Assembly (NCBI GenBank): GCA_002688965.1
Contig: NZEE01000086.1
Location: 1 to 7,120 of the forward strand
Reading direction: 5' to 3'
Source: an archaeon
GTDB lineage: Archaea > Aenigmatarchaeota > Aenigmatarchaeia > GW2011-AR5 > GCA-2688965
Length of the DNA: 7,120 bases
Part shown: piece by piece, positions 1-5,149 of the stretch
Layout of the letters: each line of letters opens with the position of its first letter
How positions within the stretch are numbered: position 1 is the first letter of the stretch
Notes under the pieces: generated by a model
Told to the model about the DNA's origin: nothing
Databases searched by the model: none
Seen by the model: only the letters and a program-made list of their open reading frames with translations
Made by a program: the position numbers and the translations under genes

Positions 1-112
1 ATAGATATAGAAATGATATCAGAATGATAAAGGGGTTAGTGGGACTACCCACACAGGAACTGTGAGAAAAGATACACCAGAAAGAAAGAAATCTTGGGGA
101 ACGAAGTATTAA
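1..112 (+). other. 3' end of an upstream gene, reading frame ambiguous
   Basis: The left edge cuts into something translated on the + strand, but three endings are possible. One frame reads IDIEMISE and stops at 25-27. A second reads RYRNDIRMIKG and stops at 63-65. A third is open only from 17 and ends ERKKSWGTKY with a stop at 110-112. The third frame has no ATG or TTG start and only a late GTG, so it would have to be reached by a frameshift from one of the others, be a remnant, or reflect a missing base. It shares its last nine codons, except the final residue and a Ser/Thr change, with the next small gene, which argues that it is or was coding. The product cannot be identified from so little. 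Confidence 0.4.
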
Positions 113-212
113 TGTTAGAATTTATAATCATCCTTTTTTGGACTACCCTTTTGATAGGGTCAGTTGCAGTAATTGTTGATTATTATGATAGAAAGAAAAC
201 TTGGGGAACGAA
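83..212 (+). repeat. 23-bp direct repeat pair encoding a RKK(S/T)WGTK tail
   Basis: Bases 83-105 and 190-212 are the same 23-mer with one mismatch (T at 92, A at 199). In both copies the repeat is read in the same frame, as RKK then Ser or Thr, then WGTK, one variable residue and TAA, with the stop 27 bases after the repeat start. A shorter shared block, GGACTACCC, lies upstream at 42-50 and 140-148, again in the same frame relative to the tail (encoding TT). The two spacings differ by 9 bases, a multiple of three. This looks like a partial, diverged duplication of coding sequence rather than a regulatory repeat, although the GGGGAACGAA part also sits where a ribosome binding site for the following ATG would be. 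Confidence 0.7.
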
Positions 213-219
213 ATGCTAA
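112..219 (+). CDS. 35-residue single-span membrane peptide
   Basis: A short ORF begins with ATG at 112 directly on the preceding TAA and encodes 35 residues. Residues 4-25 are almost all hydrophobic (FIIILFW then TLLIGSVAVIV), enough for one membrane span. A short charged tail follows, DYYDRKKTWGTKC. The Lys/Arg-rich C-terminus suggests that end faces the cytoplasm under the positive-inside rule. The ribosome binding site is weak: GGGGA at 96-100. Tiny membrane peptides of this kind are common in phage late regions and sometimes act as holins or lysis helpers, but nothing here proves that. The clean hydrophobic segment and the conserved tail support real coding; the small size and weak start signal count against it. 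Confidence 0.55.
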   Translation: MLEFIIILFWTTLLIGSVAVIVDYYDRKKTWGTKC

Positions 220-309
220 GGGAACGGTCTACTAAATGGGGTATATAAAATACTATGAACAAACAAAATATATTCTTAATTTCAAATAGTCAAAATAGGA
301 GATAATAAA
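220..309 (+). other. AT-rich intergenic stretch before the small-gene cluster
   Basis: No convincing gene lies here. Two mini-ORFs (ATG at 213, 11 codons; ATG at 255, 16 codons) are too short to credit. TATA-rich tracts occur around 241-250 and 266-281, but none has a matching -35 box at normal spacing, so I cannot call a promoter. No GC-rich hairpin followed by a T run is present, so there is no intrinsic terminator either. It is the only sizeable non-coding gap among the genes to its right, so a phage-specific promoter could still lie here. Confidence 0.4.
297..301 (+). promoter_or_regulatory. Ribosome binding site AGGAG for the 58-residue protein
   Basis: AGGAG lies 8 bases upstream of the ATG at 310. 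It is a strong Shine-Dalgarno match at good spacing, and it fixes the start of a gene that is otherwise short enough to be missed. Confidence 0.8.
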
Positions 310-486
310 ATGACTGTAGTCGAACTAGAAGATCAGTTACAGCAATTAACTGATCAGCAGAAACAAGCTGAGGTGAATTTTCACCAAGTAACTGGAGCCG
401 TTGCAATAACGCAACAATTGCTTGATAAAGCTAAGGAAGAAGAATCCAAAGCTAAGGATAGCGAAGAAAAGAAAAGTAAAAAATAA
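310..486 (+). CDS. Small charged coiled-coil phage protein (58 aa)
   Basis: This 58-residue ORF starts at ATG 310 behind a strong AGGAG. The N-terminal part (ELEDQLQQLTDQQKQAEVNF, residues 5-24) has heptad-like leucines and many Gln/Glu, as in a short coiled coil. A middle segment VTGAVAITQQLL (27-38) follows. The tail (39-58) is almost entirely Lys, Glu, Ala and Ser, ending KKSKK. There is no signal peptide or membrane span, so it should be soluble or sit on another protein. Its TAA shares one base with the ATG of the next gene (TAATG at 484-488), so the two are probably translationally coupled and may work together. Small proteins of this shape are common in environmental tailed phages, but I know no assigned function. 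Confidence 0.85.
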   Translation: MTVVELEDQLQQLTDQQKQAEVNFHQVTGAVAITQQLLDKAKEEESKAKDSEEKKSKK

Positions 487-671
487 TGGCTAATACAACC
501 AGCGTATCTAGACAGAACCAGCTCGATATAAAAGAGATCAAAACTGATGTCAAGCATATTAGAGCAAACATGGTTCCAGCTAGAGAGTTTTATCGCCTAC
601 AGGGAGCTGTAATAGTGGTAGGAACTCTTCTAATGTCTAGCGTTGGTTATCTATTTAGCTTAACAAAATAA
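486..671 (+). CDS. XhlA/holin-like small membrane protein (61 aa)
   Basis: The protein has a polar N-terminal region with an amphipathic helix (LDIKEIKTDVKHIRANM, residues 13-29), then one hydrophobic C-terminal segment (about residues 40-58, AVIVVGTLLMSSVGYLF) and a two-residue tail. A coiled-coil or amphipathic helix followed by a C-terminal anchor is the layout of the haemolysin XhlA family, small phage proteins found beside holins and endolysins. The match is by architecture and length only. The ATG overlaps the upstream stop by one base and has no good ribosome binding site of its own, so translation probably depends on the gene before it. A role at the inner membrane in host lysis is inferred. 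No endolysin is visible in the window to support it; a generic membrane anchor is the alternative. Confidence 0.8.
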   Translation: MANTTSVSRQNQLDIKEIKTDVKHIRANMVPAREFYRLQGAVIVVGTLLMSSVGYLFSLTK

Positions 672-675
672 GGAG
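671..675 (+). promoter_or_regulatory. Ribosome binding site AGGAG for the 60-residue protein
   Basis: AGGAG lies 5 bases before the ATG at 681 and shares its first base with the upstream TAA stop. Confidence 0.75.
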
Positions 676-680
676 CTCAT

Positions 681-863
681 ATGAGTTTAGTAGACATTGT
701 ATCTGATCATTTGTTTAATGATGCAACGAAAGAAGCTATCATTGATGGATTGAATAAGAAAATTGATATTCCAATAATAAATGAAAAGACTGAAGAAAAA
801 ATCCTTACTGCTATATATGATGTAGTAGAGGACGTAATGAAGAAAGTTTTAGGAGGAAAGTAG
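681..863 (+). CDS. Small helical phage protein of unknown function (60 aa)
   Basis: This 60-residue acidic protein starts at an ATG with AGGAG 5 bases upstream. It reads as two amphipathic helices (LVDIVSDHLFNDATKEAIID, about 3-22, and EKTEEKILTAIYDVVEDVMK, about 35-54) joined by a linker, KKIDIPIINE (26-35). It has no membrane span and no recognisable catalytic or metal-binding motif. The ending, VLGGK, includes the AGGAGG that serves as ribosome binding site for the following gene. It sits between the XhlA-like protein and the zinc-ribbon protein, 9 bases after the former. I do not recognise a named family. A small scaffold or accessory to the membrane proteins is possible, but that is inference from position only. 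Confidence 0.8.
   Translation: MSLVDIVSDHLFNDATKEAIIDGLNKKIDIPIINEKTEEKILTAIYDVVEDVMKKVLGGK
851..856 (+). promoter_or_regulatory. Strong AGGAGG ribosome binding site pointing to an ATC start
   Basis: A full AGGAGG consensus lies inside the last codons of the 60-residue protein. No ATG, GTG or TTG follows at usable distance in any frame that stays open. The codon at optimal spacing (8 bases) is ATC at 865, which opens the frame of the zinc-ribbon protein. This decides the start chosen for that gene. Confidence 0.65.
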
Positions 864-864
864 T

Positions 865-1152
865 ATCGCATTAATTACCATAACTGTCTCTGATTTTGAC
901 AAAGTAATTGGTCATAAAGCTTTTCCAGATAAGCCTGAAAAATGTCCCCATTGCTATAGTAGTAGTATGAAAGATGTTGAAGTGCTAGGGGCCTACGATG
1001 GCCCCTTATTCTGGGAATGTGAGACTTGTGGTATCCAACTTTTAAGATTCAGTCGAAGAACGACTGATAAACACTTACGCAAAGTGGAGGAACTTCACTT
1101 TTGCCTAGAAGAAGAATGGATGGATCATATATGCGAAGGACTACCAAACTAG
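865..1152 (+). CDS. Zinc-ribbon phage protein, probable ATC start (95 aa)
   Basis: The frame is open from 853 and ends at the TAG at 1150-1152. Starting at ATC 865, 8 bases after AGGAGG, gives 95 residues with two cysteine pairs, CPHC (27-30) and CETC (52-55), separated by KDVEVLGAYDGPLFWE. This is a complete four-cysteine zinc ribbon followed by a basic helical segment (RFSRRTTDKHLRKVEEL). The first ATG (967, residue 35) lies between the two pairs, has no ribosome binding site, and would remove half the zinc site, so I reject it. ATT (874) or ATA (880) are less well spaced alternatives; a G-to-C change in an original ATG is another. The KDVEVLGAYDGPLFW core is familiar from phage proteins of unknown role. 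Nucleic-acid or protein binding is plausible, not shown. Its end overlaps the next gene. Confidence 0.75.
   Translation: MALITITVSDFDKVIGHKAFPDKPEKCPHCYSSSMKDVEVLGAYDGPLFWECETCGIQLLRFSRRTTDKHLRKVEELHFCLEEEWMDHICEGLPN
1086..1090 (+). promoter_or_regulatory. Possible ribosome binding site GGAGG favouring a TTG start
   Basis: GGAGG lies 10 bases before the TTG at 1101 and 25 bases before the ATG at 1116. If used, it would make the phosphoesterase start at TTG and gain five residues (MPRRR). The ATG at 1116 has only a weak AGAAG nearby. Confidence 0.35.
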
Positions 1153-1919
1153 ATGGAGGGGTCACATCAAGAGGTATTATTACCCCTGATAAGCATTTCC
1201 CATTGCACGATGAGAGGGCTATTAATTGCCTTGTAAAAGCAATAAAGATAATAAAACCTAATTTTTACATTGATTTGGGTGATGTCGGTGAATTCCAAAG
1301 TGTGAGTCACTGGCAGTGGAAAAAGAAAAAGCGTCCACCTTTAGAATACCAAATACCTTTTGTTGACAAGGATATTGAAGATGTCAATGCTGGGATGGAT
1401 ATTATAGACGAAGTTCTGGATAAGGTTGGTTGCAAAGAGAAATATCTTATTCAGGGCAATCATGATGAGTGGCTTGATCGGGTTGTTATGGAGAACCCAT
1501 ATCTCGCTGATTATACTTTCAGGAAAGCTATCAAGCTTGACGAAAGAGGTTATAAATATTATCCTGCTGGTAAATATCTAAAGATAGGTAGAATGAACTA
1601 CTACCATGGGCATCATTTTGCTGGCATAACGCACACAAGGAACCACTTATTAAAATTGGGTGCTAATCTAATATACGGTCATCATCATGATCTACAGCAG
1701 AGTAGCGTAACACATTTAGACGGAGTAAAGTCAGCTTGGTCTATAGGATGTTTAAAAGATATGACATCTGAAAAGAATGCATGGCTTGGTAATAGACAAC
1801 ATAATTGGGCTCATGCCTTTGCAGTGGTGGATTACTTTGATAAGGGTTTATTTACAGTGCATGTGATAAACATTATAGAAGGTAAGACATCATTATGGGG
1901 TAAGCTTATAGAGGGATAA
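1116..1919 (+). CDS. Calcineurin-like metallophosphoesterase (267 aa)
   Basis: Numbered from ATG 1116, the protein shows the ordered metal-binding motifs of the calcineurin-like phosphoesterase superfamily: DKH (D25, H27), GDVGE (G55, D56), GNHDEW (N115, H116, D117), a histidine cluster HGHH (164-167), and GHHHD (188-192). These residues bind two divalent metals and hydrolyse phosphoester bonds. The substrate cannot be read from sequence; family members act on nucleic acids, nucleotides or phosphoproteins. The second acidic position of the usual GDxxD motif is Glu here. There is no signal peptide or membrane segment. Starts at TTG 1101 and ATG 1131 are also possible and do not affect the domain. 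The gene overlaps the zinc-ribbon gene by 37 bases and ends 2 bases before the nozzle-like gene. Such enzymes are often found beside tail genes in environmental phages, with unknown purpose. Confidence 0.9.
   Translation: MDGSYMRRTTKLDGGVTSRGIITPDKHFPLHDERAINCLVKAIKIIKPNFYIDLGDVGEFQSVSHWQWKKKKRPPLEYQIPFVDKDIEDVNAGMDIIDEVLDKVGCKEKYLIQGNHDEWLDRVVMENPYLADYTFRKAIKLDERGYKYYPAGKYLKIGRMNYYHGHHFAGITHTRNHLLKLGANLIYGHHHDLQQSSVTHLDGVKSAWSIGCLKDMTSEKNAWLGNRQHNWAHAFAVVDYFDKGLFTVHVINIIEGKTSLWGKLIEG
1911..1915 (+). promoter_or_regulatory. Ribosome binding site GAGGG for the large structural gene
   Basis: GAGGG sits 6 bases before the ATG at 1922, within the last codons of the phosphoesterase, and supports that start. 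Confidence 0.7.
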
Positions 1920-1921
1920 AT

Positions 1922-4900
1922 ATGGCAAAGCAGTTGCTTGAGATAAATAAGTTCCAGAATGGAACAGTTACAACACCCGATGCAACGGATACTCCTGAGC
2001 AATCTGCTACTTTTTCTATCAATCTTGACTGTGTTAATAAGGATGGAGCCCTACAGGGTGCTCCTATCAATGCAGCTGTTACTATAAGAAACTCAGATGA
2101 TACTGCTGATGCAGCCCCAGATATAGATAAGGCTAGAGTAATAAGGTCATTGGCAGATGACAACACAATTAAAGAAGATATTGTATATTTTGAAGAAGCG
2201 AACGATCGGCTTAATTTTATTTCTAACTTGGAAAAGGCTAATACAGATACAAGACTAAATCATATTGATAGTTCAGCAGTGTTCCCTGAAGCTGGTAAGG
2301 AATTTAATGATGTCTCTTTGAAAGATGTTGCGATGGAGTCTCATAATAAAGAGGTTCATATTGGATTGGGCAAGGGGAATAATCCTCAATGGGTTGGCTA
2401 TACTAATCATAAAGGTTTAAAAAAGAGTGCAAAGACATTAGTAGCTGCTGATGCAGAAGTAAAATATCCATCAGACTTACCTATGATGCATAAGATAGTT
2501 TTAGGAAGCACTAGTGATAGCTACTTCTATGGTATTGAGACTGGGGGTACTAGGATATGGAAAATAGATGGTTCTGCTGACTCTGCGAATGGTGGAAAAA
2601 GAGTTTCCTCTTCCACTAAGGGAACTTTTACCAATTTAATATCTATTGCCTCTGATCCAGCTAATGGTCGGTTATATGTTCTTGACAAACAGAGTGATGG
2701 TTTTGTTTATGAGCTAAGTGTGGATGATCTTGACGAAAAAGATGTTACCTATACCTTACCGAGCACTTACCCTGGGCCTTCTAATAGTTGGTATTCTGAT
2801 GTGCAATTTACATCGGGAGGATCAGGAAAGCTATGGTTAGCAGCTCATTGGTTTAATAGGTCTGTGACAAGCGGTGGTTACAGTTCACAGTTTATTTGGA
2901 ATTTCCCATATAATAGCTCATCTAATAATGTTTCTCTTGTAAACAAAATGCCTAGGATGAGTGGGGGGAGTAATGCTACTCCTGGAACATGGGTAAGATT
3001 TGAAGATGCAAGTGGTTATGGAACTTTTGTAGCATCTGAAGTTCTTGTTAGCACTACCTATATAGCTGAGACTTTTCCAATAAGTTTATTAAAGCATCCT
3101 TCTGATAATGATGCTGTGTATTGGTTTGCAAGATATCCTAACCACTCCTCGGATGGGAATACGCAATGGTTGAATAGATGGTTAACTAGAGACGTTAGTA
3201 ATATGAGTGGTTCAAATCTTTTGGATCAAGTAGATAGTATATCTGCTGTTAGAACATTGTCTATGCATAGAATAAAACACGATCATGATGCTACTGTTTC
3301 TGCTCCTGATTTTGTCCCGATACATAATGTGTATCATCCTAATGATGCCTGGGAAAATAACAATGTTTTTTCTGCTGTGAATATAGATAGCGTTGGCACT
3401 GACAATGATGGGACTGAAATCTATTTTACAATTGCCGATGTCTTACAACGATTTACAGGTGTATTTGATACATCGTGGACTACTTCAGATACGGGCAGCC
3501 CTTATAATAAACATAATTTTGTTTTTGAGTCTGCCGATGGGCCAAGTGTGTCTACAGAGTATACTATGACCCCATCTGGGCAAAGTCCAAGGACTGGTGT
3601 TAGTATTAATTTTGGGTATGTTCCGAGTACCGCAACTGCTGGTACTGGTAGTTATGTTGCTGAAAATACTAACATAGTATTAGCAAGACAGACTGGAACT
3701 GGTGGATTCGATAAGATAGCTCAAGCTTTTTCTCAAGGTACAGATGCAACATTTTATAGGGATCATAGTTTATTAGGATTCTCAACTACTAATTCAGGTT
3801 CTTCTGGTACTGGGGATTTGCAAGATGGGTACACTTATTTTTACAAGACAACTATGATTTACGATGGGTATCAGGAGTCGCCACTTTCATTGGAAACATC
3901 CATGGATTCAGATCATACGGATACTAGAGACAATACTCTTACAGTAACAGTTAATGATTATACTCAAGTCCCAGACAGGTGTTCTGCTGTAAAGGTATAT
4001 AGAGCTGAGAATCCTGCTTCAGCTGCAACTACTCCGATTTCTGTGTACAGGCTTATCAAGGTAATCCCCTTTTCCAAAGCGTGGGCAATAAGTGGTGTTT
4101 CTAGGGTATTTACCTTTGATGATAGTGGAATAAAGGGGGCATCCTATGAAGCTGAGTCAGGATTAGCCGAAACATTAGAAGGTACATTACCAAGATATGC
4201 ACTATCTACTCAACTTAATAATCAACACTATATAGGAAAATGCTGGCACGATGGTTATGTAGATGACGCTACATCTTATGTATTTGTTTCTAAAGTTGGT
4301 AAGTTTGATGTGTTTGATTGGCTAGTAGATTTTATTAAACTACCTACAGTGCCTACTGCATTAACTTCTTTTGCTGGAAGAGTATATGCTTTTGATGAGT
4401 TGAATACTTATCGTATGAGAGGGAGTGCTGGTGGACAAGGATTATATATAGAAGATATCTTCGAGGGTGTTGGCTGCCTGAATGATGATGCCGTTGTCTC
4501 AACAGATTTCGGCATGTTTTTCGCTGATAATAAGAATATATATCAACATAATGGAAAATCTGCTGAGCCTATAGGTGAGGCTATTGTTAGAGGCGATTCT
4601 ACCTATTCTTGGCAGAATAGAGATAAGGATTACCATACAAGAGCTATGTATGATGCTACTAGAAGAAGTGTGTACTTTACATTTAAAGCTGGTAGTAATT
4701 ATTATGCTTGGGCTTGGAACATACCAAGAAAGAGGTGGGATATGTTGTCTTTTGCAGATGCAGAAGGGACTTCTCAACCTAAAGGTTTTTATGTATTAAA
4801 TGATACATCTTTAAATATTGGGACTGGTAGTGCTGTTATTAATTTTTTAGGTGGAGCTACTAAGAGATTATGGACATGGGTATCTAAAGACTTAACAATG

Positions 4901-5149
4901 GGTAATGACACTCAGCAAAAAAGTATTAAAAAACTATTGCTTCCTTCTAGGATTAAAGCTAATTATAGTATAAATAGTAGTAAACCATCTGCTGGCGATC
5001 AAGTTTCTGACACTCAAACCAGGGGGACTTATAGACTTGATGTAAATCAGAAAGCAACTAATCTAAAGGTAAGATTAGATTCTAATGCTGCAGGTGATGA
5101 GTGTGGAGCGGTTGGAGTGTTATTCAGAACAAAAAGAAGTCCTAGATAA
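1922..5149 (+). CDS. Large virion protein, tail nozzle/stabilisation-like (1075 aa)
   Basis: The N-terminus has FxNG (11-14), then TPEQSATFSINLD (24-36) and DGALQGAP (41-48). This order (FxNG, a P-x-x-S segment, an Asn, then DGAL-x-x-x-P) matches how T7 gp12-type nozzle and P22 gp10-type stabilisation proteins begin. Strand-rich segments typical of beta-propeller blades follow (about 201-216 and 250-270). A fibronectin-III-like stretch lies at about 635-695 (YTYFYKTTMIYDGYQESPLS, ending VKVYR). Then come GRVYAFDELNTYRMRG (about 818-833), GCLNDDAVVSTDFGMFFAD (about 850-868) and NIPRKRWDMLSF (about 932-943), the pattern of the C-terminal propeller in those proteins. It ends AVGVLFRTKRSPR. At 1075 residues it is longer than gp12 (about 790) or gp10 (about 470). 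The family call rests on remembered patterns, not alignment. It directly precedes the fiber gene with a TAATG overlap, fitting a distal tail role. Confidence 0.75.
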   Translation: MAKQLLEINKFQNGTVTTPDATDTPEQSATFSINLDCVNKDGALQGAPINAAVTIRNSDDTADAAPDIDKARVIRSLADDNTIKEDIVYFEEANDRLNFISNLEKANTDTRLNHIDSSAVFPEAGKEFNDVSLKDVAMESHNKEVHIGLGKGNNPQWVGYTNHKGLKKSAKTLVAADAEVKYPSDLPMMHKIVLGSTSDSYFYGIETGGTRIWKIDGSADSANGGKRVSSSTKGTFTNLISIASDPANGRLYVLDKQSDGFVYELSVDDLDEKDVTYTLPSTYPGPSNSWYSDVQFTSGGSGKLWLAAHWFNRSVTSGGYSSQFIWNFPYNSSSNNVSLVNKMPRMSGGSNATPGTWVRFEDASGYGTFVASEVLVSTTYIAETFPISLLKHPSDNDAVYWFARYPNHSSDGNTQWLNRWLTRDVSNMSGSNLLDQVDSISAVRTLSMHRIKHDHDATVSAPDFVPIHNVYHPNDAWENNNVFSAVNIDSVGTDNDGTEIYFTIADVLQRFTGVFDTSWTTSDTGSPYNKHNFVFESADGPSVSTEYTMTPSGQSPRTGVSINFGYVPSTATAGTGSYVAENTNIVLARQTGTGGFDKIAQAFSQGTDATFYRDHSLLGFSTTNSGSSGTGDLQDGYTYFYKTTMIYDGYQESPLSLETSMDSDHTDTRDNTLTVTVNDYTQVPDRCSAVKVYRAENPASAATTPISVYRLIKVIPFSKAWAISGVSRVFTFDDSGIKGASYEAESGLAETLEGTLPRYALSTQLNNQHYIGKCWHDGYVDDATSYVFVSKVGKFDVFDWLVDFIKLPTVPTALTSFAGRVYAFDELNTYRMRGSAGGQGLYIEDIFEGVGCLNDDAVVSTDFGMFFADNKNIYQHNGKSAEPIGEAIVRGDSTYSWQNRDKDYHTRAMYDATRRSVYFTFKAGSNYYAWAWNIPRKRWDMLSFADAEGTSQPKGFYVLNDTSLNIGTGSAVINFLGGATKRLWTWVSKDLTMGNDTQQKSIKKLLLPSRIKANYSINSSKPSAGDQVSDTQTRGTYRLDVNQKATNLKVRLDSNAAGDECGAVGVLFRTKRSPR

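Noticed and set aside
241..253. GTAT-ATAAA-ATAC inverted repeat as a terminator or operator
   Set aside because: The stem is only four A/T-rich pairs with no T run after it, so chance is the simplest explanation.
213..305. Two mini-ORFs (ATG 213, 11 codons; ATG 255, 16 codons)
   Set aside because: They are too short. The first has only a GGGGA about 5 bases upstream, the second has no ribosome binding site, and neither has a recognisable feature.
967..1152. ATG 967 as the start of the zinc-ribbon gene
   Set aside because: It lacks a ribosome binding site and would drop the first cysteine pair (CPHC), leaving half a zinc ribbon; the frame is open upstream behind a strong AGGAGG.
1906..2166. 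Minus-strand ORF of 86 codons over the start of the large structural gene
   Set aside because: It lies entirely opposite well-supported coding sequence (the end of the phosphoesterase and the nozzle-like N-terminus) and has no recognisable motifs.
4499..4799. Minus-strand ORF 4499-4777 and plus-strand out-of-frame ORF 4575-4799
   Set aside because: Both sit inside the conserved C-terminal propeller region of the large structural protein, and their composition is that of shadow frames.
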